Assembly (NCBI RefSeq): GCF_019443745.1
Contig: NZ_CP050948.1
Coordinates: forward strand, 2,856,001-2,920,000
DNA: 64,000 nucleotides
Direction: 5' to 3'
Source of the DNA: Iamia sp. SCSIO 61187
GTDB taxonomy: Bacteria; Actinomycetota; Acidimicrobiia; Acidimicrobiales; Iamiaceae
A program made the position numbers and the translations under genes. Shown here in pieces: positions 7,882-15,915 of this stretch. Position 1 is the stretch's first letter, and each line of letters starts with the position of its first letter. Under the pieces are notes generated by a model. That model was given only the letters and a program-made list of their open reading frames with translations, was not told the origin of the DNA and did no database searches.

Positions 7882-9372
7882 GTGACGACGGCGCATGAGG
7901 TGACACGCAGAGCGGGCCGAGCGCGGCGTGGCGCGGCGTTGCTGGTCGCCGCCGTCGTGGCCGGCTCCACCCTCGGGCCCGGGCCCACCGCCGCCGGCCC
8001 GCCGGTCGACGTCGTCCCGGCCGTCGTCGCGCCGGCGGCGCCCGCGGCCCCCGCGACCCAGGCCCCGCCGGCTGGCCCCTACGAGCCCGGCTTCGTCGAC
8101 GAGCCACTCCCGACCAACCCACCGTCGCCGTCGCTGGCGGGCGTCGAGGCCGCCAGCGACGAGCTCGACGAGGTCGAGGGCGCCCTCGACCGGGCCGAGG
8201 AGGCCCGGGACGACGCCATCGCCCACCGGGACGAGCTGCGCCAGCACATCGTCGACCTGGGCGAGCAGCGCGTCGAGGCCGTCGAGGCGCTGGCCCAGCG
8301 CCAGGTCGAGGAGCGCCAGCGGGGCGAGGAGCGCGAGGCCGCCGCCCGCGAGCACGAGCGGCGGATCGGCGCGACCGCGGCGGCCGCCGAGCGGCTCGAG
8401 CAGGCCCGCGAGGACCTCCGGGACCTGATGGTCGCCGCCTTCGTCAACGAGTCGTCGAGCACCTCCGACGCCATGGAGGTCCTCATCACCGGCGAGGACG
8501 CCACCGACGCCAACCTCCGCCTGGCCTACGACGACCACGCCGCCGTCGCCCGGCTGGGCGACGTCCGGGCCCGGGTGCGCGACCACGCCGAGGCGGTGGC
8601 GGCCGAGGAGCGGGCGGCCCAGGCCCGGGCCGCGGCCGAGCAGGCCGAGCGCGACGCGGTGGCGGTCCGCCAGGCGGCCGAGCAGCACATCGTCGACATC
8701 GACGCCGAGACGGTGGAGACGCAGGCCGCGGAGGTCCGGTCCGTCGACGCCCTCGCCGACCGGGAGGCCGACGTCCTCCTCGCCGCCGCCGACATCCCCC
8801 CCGCCCTGCTCCGGGCCGACGTGGTCGGGGCCGGCATCGACTTCCCGGTCGTCGCCCTGGACGCCTGGCTCAAGGCGGCGGCCTCGGCCCCGTGCCGCAT
8901 GGAGTGGTGGGCCCTCGCCGGCATCTCCAAGGTCGAGGGCCGCCACGGGACCCACGGCGGCGGGCGGCTCGGGGCCCGGGGCTACCCGTCAGTGAAGATC
9001 ATCGGCCCGCAGCTGGACGGGGGCGCCTTCGCCGCCATCGGCGACACCGACGGGGGCCTCTACGACGGCGACCCGGTGTGGGACCGGGCCGTGGGCCCGA
9101 TGCAGTTCATCCCCTCGACGTGGGCGGCGTGGGGGCGCGACGGCGACGGCGACGGGGTCACCGACCCCTTCACCGTCTACGACGCCGCCGCCGGCGCCGC
9201 CGCGTACCTGTGCGCGGGTCGGACCGACCTCACCGACGAGGCCCAGCTGCGGGCCGGCTACCTCTCGTACAACCATTCGAACGCCTACGTCGAGATCGTC
9301 CTGCGCGCCGCTCGCGGCTACCAGGCCGCCCTCCAGGTCCCCCCGCACGAAGTGGCCTTGCCCCCTATCTGA
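7882..9372 (+). CDS. Secreted lytic transglycosylase with N-terminal coiled coil
   Basis: A 496-residue exported protein. Residues 1 to about 40 form a signal peptide (RRAGRARRGAALLVAAVVAGS). An Ala/Pro-rich linker and a long Ala/Glu/Arg coiled coil (about 90-300) follow. The C-terminal third is a lytic transglycosylase domain of the SLT_2/MltB-like type. Visible are ISKVEGRHG with the likely catalytic Glu, then VGPMQFIPSTWAAWGRDGDG and VYDAAAGAAAYLC. It should cleave peptidoglycan glycan strands outside the membrane. The coiled coil may place it at the divisome or cell wall, as in RipA-like hydrolases; that is inference. The GTG start is chosen for the signal peptide. The stop overlaps the convergent gene by 8 bp. 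Confidence 0.88.
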   Translation: MTTAHEVTRRAGRARRGAALLVAAVVAGSTLGPGPTAAGPPVDVVPAVVAPAAPAAPATQAPPAGPYEPGFVDEPLPTNPPSPSLAGVEAASDELDEVEGALDRAEEARDDAIAHRDELRQHIVDLGEQRVEAVEALAQRQVEERQRGEEREAAAREHERRIGATAAAAERLEQAREDLRDLMVAAFVNESSSTSDAMEVLITGEDATDANLRLAYDDHAAVARLGDVRARVRDHAEAVAAEERAAQARAAAEQAERDAVAVRQAAEQHIVDIDAETVETQAAEVRSVDALADREADVLLAAADIPPALLRADVVGAGIDFPVVALDAWLKAAASAPCRMEWWALAGISKVEGRHGTHGGGRLGARGYPSVKIIGPQLDGGAFAAIGDTDGGLYDGDPVWDRAVGPMQFIPSTWAAWGRDGDGDGVTDPFTVYDAAAGAAAYLCAGRTDLTDEAQLRAGYLSYNHSNAYVEIVLRAARGYQAALQVPPHEVALPPI

Positions 9373-10162
9373 CCAGGACGGTGACGGTGCCGGCGCGGAC
9401 GGCGTCGACCAGGCGCTCACCGGGGGCGACGTCGGCGTCGGGCCACACCACGGACCGCACCACCTCGCAGCCCTCGCCCAGACGGGCGCCCTCGCCCACC
9501 ACGGCCGCCCCCCCGGAGGCGTCCATGTTGGCCGCGAGGTAGTCGGCCACGGTGCCGCAGTCGATGAACGGCCCCGCGTGGGTCACCAGGTCCAGCCGCC
9601 CGGCCTCGGCCTCGGCCCGCCACATCACCTCGTACAGCCCCGCCGGCTCCTCGCCGAGGGGGGCGACGCAGGCCCACGGGAGGAGGGCGGCACCGCAGTA
9701 GCGCAGGTCGCCGAAGTCGCCGCGTGCGGGGTCCTCCACGCACAGGAGCCGCACCCGCTCGCCGTCCCAGCCGGCGACGAGGTCCGTGAGGTCGGCGGGC
9801 AGCCAGGCGTCGGCGTTGGTGAGCAGCACGCCCCGGCCCGCGATCCAGCCCCGCAGCAGGCCCAGCGCCCCGGCGGTGCCCCGGGCCCGGTCCGGCTCGA
9901 CCGACAGGTGAGGGCGGACGCCGGCGGTCGCCCGGGTCAGGTGGGCCTCCATCAGGAGCCGGCCGTGGTGCACGTTGACCGCCACGTCGGCCACGTGCGG
10001 CGCCACCCGGGCCAGGGCGTGGTCGACGAGCGGGCTCCCGCCGACGGGGCACAGGGCCTTGGGGCGGAGCCGGGTCAGGGGAGCCAGACGGGTCCCGGCG
10101 CCCGCCGCCAGGACGACGCCGACCAGGTCGGTGGGTGGGACCGCTCCGCTCACGTAGGCCAT
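9365..10162 (-). CDS. Nucleotidyltransferase (sugar-phosphate NTP transferase family)
   Basis: A 265-residue cytoplasmic protein with the NTP_transferase signature VLAAGAGTRLAPLTRLRPKA near the N-terminus. VNVHHGRLLMEAHL, LLTNADAWLP (metal-binding Asp) and a short C-terminal hexapeptide-like tail (GEGARLGEGCEVVRSVVWPD) follow. This resembles mannose-1-phosphate guanylyltransferase and GlmU-type enzymes that make NDP-sugars. The precise sugar cannot be told. ATG 10162 lies only 9 bp from the divergent maoC start. A downstream GTG at VSGAVPP is an alternative start. Confidence 0.8.
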   Translation of the reverse strand: MAYVSGAVPPTDLVGVVLAAGAGTRLAPLTRLRPKALCPVGGSPLVDHALARVAPHVADVAVNVHHGRLLMEAHLTRATAGVRPHLSVEPDRARGTAGALGLLRGWIAGRGVLLTNADAWLPADLTDLVAGWDGERVRLLCVEDPARGDFGDLRYCGAALLPWACVAPLGEEPAGLYEVMWRAEAEAGRLDLVTHAGPFIDCGTVADYLAANMDASGGAAVVGEGARLGEGCEVVRSVVWPDADVAPGERLVDAVRAGTVTVLVR

Positions 10163-10171
10163 GATGCCCTC

Positions 10172-10630
10172 ATGACGACGATCATCCAGGGCATCAGCGG
10201 ACTCAAGGAGCTGGTGGGCACCCACCTCGGCTACTCCGACTACGTCGAGGTGACCCAGGAGCAGGTCAACACCTTCGCCGACGCCACCGGCGACCACCAG
10301 TGGATCCACGTCGACCCGGAGCGGGCCACCAAGGAGTCGCCCTTCGGCGGCCCCATCGCCCACGGCTACCTGACGCTGTCGCTGGGCCCGACCCTCAGCC
10401 CGCAGATCATGCGGGTCGAGGGCATCAAGATGGGCGTGAACTACGGCTGCGAGAAGGTCCGCTTCCCGTCGCCCGTCCCCGTGGGCGCCAAGCTGCGGCT
10501 CGGAGCCGCCCTCGACGGCGTCGAGGACATCCCCGGCGGGGCCCAGGTCTCGATGACCTTCACCTTCGAGGTCGAGGGGGCGGCGAAGCCCTCCTGCGTC
10601 GCCAGCATCATCTTCCGCTACTACGAGTAG
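10172..10630 (+). CDS. MaoC-family (R)-enoyl-CoA hydratase
   Basis: A 152-residue single hot-dog protein. The MaoC motif is clear: ADATGDHQWIHVDPERA with the catalytic Asp/His, then SPFGGPIAHGYLTLSL. Such proteins hydrate enoyl-CoA thioesters in fatty-acid or polyhydroxyalkanoate metabolism. The ATG start gives the expected N-terminus IQGISGLKELVGTHLG. The 5' region is only 9 bp from the divergent gene; CATGAT lies 6 bp before the ATG and may act as a weak -10 box. Nearby acyl-CoA ligases suggest a role in acyl-CoA turnover. Confidence 0.88.
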   Translation: MTTIIQGISGLKELVGTHLGYSDYVEVTQEQVNTFADATGDHQWIHVDPERATKESPFGGPIAHGYLTLSLGPTLSPQIMRVEGIKMGVNYGCEKVRFPSPVPVGAKLRLGAALDGVEDIPGGAQVSMTFTFEVEGAAKPSCVASIIFRYYE

Positions 10631-10636
10631 CCCGCG

Positions 10637-10683
10637 TTCTGTCAACCCTCATGCGCTTCCACGCCCCATGGGGATTGACAGAA
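10637..10683. repeat. 47-bp palindromic repeat element, copy A
   Basis: The arms TTCTGTCAACCC (10637-10648) and GGATTGACAGAA (10672-10683) are inverted repeats with one mismatch. The centre reads CATGCG..TCCACGCCCCA. A second copy at 50126-50172 is the same length and matches at about 40 of 47 positions with no gaps when reverse-complemented. This copy fills the gap between convergent genes and may also act as a bidirectional terminator. Family unknown. Confidence 0.85.
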
Positions 10684-10687
10684 CGGT

Positions 10688-11644
10688 TCAGCGGAACTCG
10701 GGGATGACCTTGGTGGCGAACAGCTCCAGGGTCTCGGTGTCGGGGTAGTCCGCGCACCAGGGGACGAACCCGCCGCAGCCGGCGTCGACGTAGGCCTGGA
10801 CCTTCTCGCACACCTGCTCGGGCGTGCCCACGAAGTTCGACGGAGCCCACGTCTCGAACGGCTCGCCCCAGAACGACCGCGACTCGGTGCCGACCTCGGC
10901 CTCGGTCTCGCGGAGGAAGATCTCGCCCGACATCGTGCGGGTGATCGTGGCCGGGTCGCGGCCCACCTCGGCGCAGTGGCCGTCGAGGATCGCCGACTTG
11001 CGGGCCCACTCCTCGGGCTGGCCCCCGAAGTTCGAGTGGGTGGCGTGCTTGGCCACGACCCGCAGGGTGCGCTTCTCGCCGCCGCCGCCGATCCACACGT
11101 GGGGCGAGCCCAGCGGCTTGGGGTCGCACTGGGCGCCGGCGACCGACAGGTGGGTGCCGGCGTGGGTGACCTCGCCCTCGGTCCAGAGCCGGGTCACGAT
11201 CTCGACGCAGTCCTCGAGCATCTCGATCCGCACCCGGGCCGACGGGAACTCGTAGCCGTAGGCCCGGTACTCCTGCTCGTACCACCCGGCCCCGATCCCC
11301 CACTCGAGCCGGCCCCCGGAGACGACGTCGAGCGTGGACGCGATCTTGGCCAGCAGCGCCGGGTTCCGGTAGCTGGTGCAGCCGACCATCTGGCCCAACC
11401 CGATGCGGGTGGTGCGCTGGGACAGGGCGGCGAGCGTCGTCCAGCACTCGAACATCGCCTCCTGGGCGGGCACGGGCACGTTGTGGACGTGGTCGTAGGC
11501 CCAGATGTGGTCGAACCCGAGCTCCTCGGCGCGGACGGCGACCTCGACGGCGCGCTGCCACTTGGCCTCGGCGCCATCGATCGAGGCCAGCTCCATCTTC
11601 CACCCCTGGGGGACGAACACGCCGAAGGTGATGCCGTTGGTCAT
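10688..11644 (-). CDS. LLM-class F420-dependent oxidoreductase
   Basis: A 318-residue TIM-barrel of the luciferase-like monooxygenase superfamily, of the type using F420 in actinobacteria. Visible are the N-terminal GITFGVFVPQGW, EELGFDHIWAYDHV, TRIGLGQMVGCTSYRNPALL, STLDVVSGGRLEWGIGAGWY and PHVWIGGGGEKRTLRVVAKH. Substrate is unknown. It faces a pair of acyl-CoA ligases across a 59-bp divergent promoter region. TACCCT lies 8 bp before its ATG. The 3' end abuts the palindromic repeat copy A. Confidence 0.88.
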   Translation of the reverse strand: MTNGITFGVFVPQGWKMELASIDGAEAKWQRAVEVAVRAEELGFDHIWAYDHVHNVPVPAQEAMFECWTTLAALSQRTTRIGLGQMVGCTSYRNPALLAKIASTLDVVSGGRLEWGIGAGWYEQEYRAYGYEFPSARVRIEMLEDCVEIVTRLWTEGEVTHAGTHLSVAGAQCDPKPLGSPHVWIGGGGEKRTLRVVAKHATHSNFGGQPEEWARKSAILDGHCAEVGRDPATITRTMSGEIFLRETEAEVGTESRSFWGEPFETWAPSNFVGTPEQVCEKVQAYVDAGCGGFVPWCADYPDTETLELFATKVIPEFR

Positions 11645-11652
11645 GGTCCCGG

Positions 11653-11697
11653 AGGGTAGGTCCTGATTCCGGTCCGCGACGGTCCCATCGCTACGGT
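11653..11697. promoter_or_regulatory. Divergent -10 boxes for the LLM oxidoreductase and acyl-CoA ligase 1
   Basis: TACCCT (minus, 11653-11658) is 8 bp before one start. TACGGT (plus, 11692-11697) is 6 bp before the other. The pair suggests two leaderless transcripts from a shared region. Confidence 0.45.
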
Positions 11698-11703
11698 CGG
11701 AGG

Positions 11704-13359
11704 ATGGCCAGGAGCTGGAACCTGGCCGACCTGTTCGAGGGGGTGGTCGACCGGGTCGGTGGCCGCGAGGCGGTGGTCGCGGGGAGGTCCCGCCTGACCT
11801 TCGCCGCGCTCGACGACCGGGCCGATCGACTGGCGGCGGTCCTCGCCGAGCACGGGGTCGGCCCCGGCGACCGGGTGGGCGTGGCCCTCCGCAACGGGCA
11901 CGAGCACCTCGAGGCGCTCCTCGCCGCCTACAAGCTCCGCGCCATCCCGTTCAACGTGAACTACCGCTACACCGCGGCCGAGATGACCTACCTCCTGGGC
12001 GACGCCCGGCCCCGGGTCGTCCTGCACGGGCCTGACCTCGGCGCGACGGTCGACCCCGCCGTCGCGGCCCTGCGGGCCGAGGGCGACGAGGTGACCGCCC
12101 TCGTCGGGCGGGGCGGGGCCCACGAGGCCCGCCTGGCCGCGGCCCCCGCCGGTCGGCCCGACCCGACCGGGCGCAGCGGCGACGACCGCTACCTCCTGTA
12201 CACCGGGGGCACCACCGGCATGCCCAAGGGCGTCGAGTGGCGCCACGAGGACATCCTCTTCGCCGCCCTCGGGGCCGGGCGGGGCGCCGCCGTCCTCGCC
12301 GGGACCGAGCCCGACGTGCCCGCCACGCCGACCGAGCTGGTCGACCGGGCCCACGAGGGGCGGGCCCGCGCCGTCACCGCCTCGCCCCTGATCCACGGCA
12401 CCGCCCAGTGGGTGGCCCTCGGCACCCTGCTTGCCGGGGGCACGGTGGTGACCCTCCCCTCCTCGACGTTCGTGGCCGAGGACCTCTGGGACCTGGTGGT
12501 CGCCGAGCGGGCCAGCCTGGTCGTCATCGTCGGCGACGCCTTCGGCCGGCCCCTCGCCGACGCCCTCGCCGCCCACCCGCAACGGTGGTCGCTCGACGAT
12601 CTGGTGGCCGTCGTGTCGGGCGGGGCGGTCCTGTCGCCGGCGGTGCGGGCCGAGCTCACCGCCCACCTGCCGTGGATCGCCGTCGTCGACGGCTACGGCG
12701 CTTCCGAGACGGGAGGCCAGGGCAACGCCATCGCCTGGCCGGGCCAGGCGGCGATGCCGGCGGCCCGCTTCCCGCTCGGGGACCACACCGCCGTCCTCGA
12801 CGACGACCTCGAACCGCTGATCCCCGGCATCGACACCGGCCGCATCGGCGTCATCGCCCGGCGCGGCCACATCCCGCTCGGCTACCGCAACGACCCCGAG
12901 CTGACGGCGGCCACCTTCCCGATCGTCGGCGGTGAGCGCTGGGCCATCCCCGGCGACCTGGGGCGCGTCGAGGCCGACGGCACCGTCACCCTGCTCGGAC
13001 GGGGGGCCAGCTCGATCAACACCGGCGGCGAGAAGGTCTTCCCCGACGAGGTCGAGGCGGTCCTCAAGGCCCACCCGGCCGTCTTCGACGCCGCCGTGGT
13101 CGGCGTGCCCGACGAGCGGTGGGGCGAGCGGGTCGTCGCCGTGATCGCCCCCCGCCGGGGCCGGGCCCTGGTGGCCGACGACCTCGACGCCCACTGCCGG
13201 GAGCACCTGGCGGCGTTCAAGGTCCCGCGGCGGATCGTCACCGTCGACGAGGTCCGGCGGCTGCCGTCGGGCAAGACCGACCACGCCTGGGTTCGCAAGA
13301 CGGCCCGGACGGACGGGAGCAGGGCGAGCGACCCGGTGGCCACCGGGCCCGACGCCTGA
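11704..13359 (+). CDS. Acyl-CoA synthetase (AMP-forming), copy 1
   Basis: A 551-residue ANL-superfamily ligase that activates a carboxylic acid as acyl-AMP and then acyl-CoA. The P-loop-like motif is YLLYTGGTTGMPKGVEW. VDGYGASETGGQGN is the A5 motif, RGASSINTGGEKVFPDEVE the hinge region, and RLPSGKTDH carries the catalytic C-terminal lysine. The substrate is not evident. It is followed 58 bp later by a paralogue. Start ATG 11704 is set by the leaderless -10 box. Neither ligase is placed or shaped like MenE, although men genes lie nearby. Confidence 0.9.
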   Translation: MARSWNLADLFEGVVDRVGGREAVVAGRSRLTFAALDDRADRLAAVLAEHGVGPGDRVGVALRNGHEHLEALLAAYKLRAIPFNVNYRYTAAEMTYLLGDARPRVVLHGPDLGATVDPAVAALRAEGDEVTALVGRGGAHEARLAAAPAGRPDPTGRSGDDRYLLYTGGTTGMPKGVEWRHEDILFAALGAGRGAAVLAGTEPDVPATPTELVDRAHEGRARAVTASPLIHGTAQWVALGTLLAGGTVVTLPSSTFVAEDLWDLVVAERASLVVIVGDAFGRPLADALAAHPQRWSLDDLVAVVSGGAVLSPAVRAELTAHLPWIAVVDGYGASETGGQGNAIAWPGQAAMPAARFPLGDHTAVLDDDLEPLIPGIDTGRIGVIARRGHIPLGYRNDPELTAATFPIVGGERWAIPGDLGRVEADGTVTLLGRGASSINTGGEKVFPDEVEAVLKAHPAVFDAAVVGVPDERWGERVVAVIAPRRGRALVADDLDAHCREHLAAFKVPRRIVTVDEVRRLPSGKTDHAWVRKTARTDGSRASDPVATGPDA

Positions 13360-13417
13360 CGACCCGTCAGATCCTCTCCTAGGGTCGGGGTCCCACCCGT
13401 CCCCGGAGGACCACCAC

Positions 13418-15067
13418 GTGCCCCAGGAGTTCACCCTCGCCGGCGTCTTCGACGCCGTCGCCCGCGCCCACCCCGAGCGGGAGGCGATCGTCTTCCGCGA
13501 CCGCCGCCTGAGCTACGGCGACCTGCTCGACCGCAGCACCCGGCTGGCCCACGTCCTCGCCGACGCCGGGCTCGGCGCCCGCTCCGAGCGGGACGGCCTC
13601 GGTGGCCACGAGAGCCACCTCGACCACGTGGGGCTCTACCTCTACAACGGCAACGAGTACGTCGAGGGCATGATCGCCGGCAGCGCCGCCCGGGTCGGCA
13701 TGTTCAACGTCAACTACCGGTACGTGACCGAGGAGCTCCTGTACCTGCTGCGGGACTCCGGCGCCACCGGCCTGGTGTACCACGCCCGCTTCGCCCCCCT
13801 CCTCGCCGAGATCCGCGACGAGCTCCCCGACCTGCGGGTCCTCGTCCAGGTCGCCGACGAGACCGGCGCCGAGCTGCTCCCCGGCGCCGTGGACTACGAG
13901 GGCGCGCTCGCCGCCGCCAGCGCCGAGCCCCTGACCGACCGCACCCCGTCCCCCGACGACCTGTACATCCTCTACACCGGTGGCACCACGGGCATGCCCA
14001 AGGGCGTGCTGTGGCGCCAGCACGACATCTACGTGGGGGCCATGGGTGGGCGCCCGTTCGGGTCGTCGGAGGTCCACCCCGACCTCGATGCCATCGTGGC
14101 GGCCGTCCCCGAGACCGGCATGCGGGCGGCGCTCACGCCGCCGCTCATGCACGGCGCCGCCCAGTGGTTGGCGTTCAACACCTTCACCGGCGGCGGGGCC
14201 ATCATCATCCCCGACGACCCCAGCCGGCTCGACGCCGCCGGGGTGTGGGACCAGGCCGAGCGGGAGAAGGTCAACACCCTCCAGCTGGTCGGCGACGCCT
14301 TCGCCCGCCCGCTCATCGACGAGCTGACCCGACGCCCCCGCGACCTCTCCAGCCTGTTCGCGGTGGTGAACGGCGGCGCCCCGCTGACGGCCGCGCTCAA
14401 GGAGCGCATCCTCGAGCTGCTGCCGAACATCGTCGTCCTCGACGCCGTCGGGTCGTCCGAGACCGGGGCCCAGATGGGCCAGACCTCGGTGCGGGGGGCG
14501 GCCAGCACCGGCACCTTCACCCCCGGCCCCGACACCGTCGTCGTCGACGAGTCGATCAGCCGGCTCCTCAGCCCCGGCGAGGACGAGGTCGGGTGGCTGG
14601 CCCAGCGGGGCTACGTCCCCCTCGGCTACCTGGGCGACGCCGACAAGACCGCCCGCACCTTCCCGGTCATCGACGGGACCCGCTACGCCGTGCCCGGCGA
14701 CCGGGCCCGGTGGCGCGAGGACGGCATCATCGAGCTGCTGGGCCGGGACTCGGTCACCATCAACTCCGGTGGCGAGAAGATCTTCGCCGAGGAGGTCGAG
14801 ATGGCCCTCGCCCCCCACCCGTCGGTGGCCGACGTGGTCGTCACCGGCCGCCCGTCGGACAGGTGGGGCTCGGAGGTCGTGGCCGTCGTCCAGCTGGTCG
14901 AGGGGGCCGAGCCCGACGAGGAGGGCCTCCTCGCCGAGGCGGCCAACCACGTGGCCCGCTACAAGCTCCCCAAGGCCTTCGTGTTCGTCGACTCCCTCGT
15001 CCGCTCCCCTGCGGGCAAGGCCGACTACCGCTGGGCCAAGGCCCGGGCCGAGGCGGCGAAGGGCTGA
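13418..15067 (+). CDS. Acyl-CoA synthetase (AMP-forming), copy 2
   Basis: A 549-residue ANL-family ligase, a clear tandem paralogue of the preceding gene. Shared motifs are YILYTGGTTGMPKGVLW, DAVGSSETGAQMG, SVTINSGGEKIFAEEVE and RSPAGKADYRW with the catalytic lysine. Shared architecture suggests an old duplication, with divergence in substrate. A GGAGGA Shine-Dalgarno site sits 10 bp before the GTG, so unlike copy 1 it has a leader. TAGGGT at 13380-13385 may be its -10 box. It ends convergent with yaaA. Confidence 0.9.
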   Translation: MPQEFTLAGVFDAVARAHPEREAIVFRDRRLSYGDLLDRSTRLAHVLADAGLGARSERDGLGGHESHLDHVGLYLYNGNEYVEGMIAGSAARVGMFNVNYRYVTEELLYLLRDSGATGLVYHARFAPLLAEIRDELPDLRVLVQVADETGAELLPGAVDYEGALAAASAEPLTDRTPSPDDLYILYTGGTTGMPKGVLWRQHDIYVGAMGGRPFGSSEVHPDLDAIVAAVPETGMRAALTPPLMHGAAQWLAFNTFTGGGAIIIPDDPSRLDAAGVWDQAEREKVNTLQLVGDAFARPLIDELTRRPRDLSSLFAVVNGGAPLTAALKERILELLPNIVVLDAVGSSETGAQMGQTSVRGAASTGTFTPGPDTVVVDESISRLLSPGEDEVGWLAQRGYVPLGYLGDADKTARTFPVIDGTRYAVPGDRARWREDGIIELLGRDSVTINSGGEKIFAEEVEMALAPHPSVADVVVTGRPSDRWGSEVVAVVQLVEGAEPDEEGLLAEAANHVARYKLPKAFVFVDSLVRSPAGKADYRWAKARAEAAKG

Positions 15068-15072
15068 CCACC

Positions 15073-15119
15073 CGAGGGCTGGGCGTGGCGGCCGACCGGG
15101 CCGTGACGCTCAGCCCTCG
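15073..15119. terminator. Bidirectional hairpin between acyl-CoA ligase 2 and yaaA
   Basis: A 14-bp stem (CGAGGGCTGGGCGT at 15073-15086 with ACGCTCAGCCCTCG at 15106-15119, one G-T pair) encloses a GC-rich loop. It spans the convergent gene ends. There is no T-tract, so termination is plausible rather than shown. Confidence 0.45.
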
Positions 15120-15814
15120 CGCAGGACGACGCTGACGTGGCGGCCGTCGACCACCGTGGCGGCGGGGTCGTAGCGGTAGCCGATCGGGTGGTCGAAGGCG
15201 GCCAGGCCGGCCGGGTCGGTCAGCCCGGTGGCGACCAGGTGGCGCACCAGGCTGCCCTTGAGCAGCTTGTTCCAGTGCGACACCGTGGTGCCGTCGGCGG
15301 ACACGAAGCGGACCGTGATGCGCCGGGCGAGGTCCACCTGCGCCGGGTCCCAGGCGGCGGCGTGCTCGTTCGGGAGCAGGTCCCACACCACCCGGCCGGC
15401 CAGCCGGTCCTGCAGGGCGGCGGTGAGCCGGGGCCGCCACCAGGTCGCCATCCGCCCGAGCGGGGGCAGGGCCGCGCCCATCTTGAGGCGGTAGTCCGGG
15501 ATGGGGTCGTTGGGCCCCACCAGGCCCCACAGCCCGGACGCGATCAGCGTCGTGCTGGTGAGGCGGCGCCGGTCGGCGGCCGGCAGCGAGGCGGCGTCCA
15601 GCTCGCGGTAGAGCACGCCGGTGTAGCGGTCGATGGCCCGGCGCGTCGGCGCCGCCCGCACGCCGTCGCCCGTCGGGTCCAGGGCGGCGAGGACCTCGGC
15701 CCGGGCGTCGTCCAGCGCCGGGAGGACGCCTCGTCCCGGCCGCCACGGCGCGCCCCGCCCCCCGGCGGCCTTCCCCTCCGACGGGGGCAGGAGGATGGCG
15801 AAGGTGCGGGCCAC
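15110..15814 (-). CDS. yaaA: YaaA-family peroxide-stress protein (DUF328)
   Basis: A protein of about 234 residues of the YaaA family, which limits free-iron damage during peroxide stress in E. coli. Typical segments are ILLPPSEGKAAGG at the N-terminus, RAIDRYTGVLYRELD, SGLWGLVGPNDPIPDYRLKMG and a C-terminal HWNKLLKGSLVRHL. GTG 15814 is preferred because GAGGA lies about 5-9 bp upstream. A second in-frame GTG at 15832 would add six residues. It is monocistronic and convergent with acyl-CoA ligase 2. Molecular activity in this host is unknown. Confidence 0.85.
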   Translation of the reverse strand: MARTFAILLPPSEGKAAGGRGAPWRPGRGVLPALDDARAEVLAALDPTGDGVRAAPTRRAIDRYTGVLYRELDAASLPAADRRRLTSTTLIASGLWGLVGPNDPIPDYRLKMGAALPPLGRMATWWRPRLTAALQDRLAGRVVWDLLPNEHAAAWDPAQVDLARRITVRFVSADGTTVSHWNKLLKGSLVRHLVATGLTDPAGLAAFDHPIGYRYDPAATVVDGRHVSVVLREG

Positions 15815-15902
15815 GGCCGGCGATCCTCGCACCCCGCCGATCCCGGCACGAAAGTGCCCGATGCCCTCCCCCTCCGGGCCGAGGGCGCACGACCGGGGCC
15901 CG

Positions 15903-15908
15903 TAGTGT
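15903..15908 (+). promoter_or_regulatory. Putative -10 box of menG-menF
   Basis: TAGTGT lies 7 bp before the GTG start of menG, consistent with a leaderless transcript. Confidence 0.45.
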
Positions 15909-15915
15909 CGGCCGG

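Noticed and set aside
11704-15067. One of the acyl-CoA ligases as MenE
   Set aside because: They are over 540 residues, tandem, and paired with LLM and MaoC genes. No MenE-specific feature is visible.
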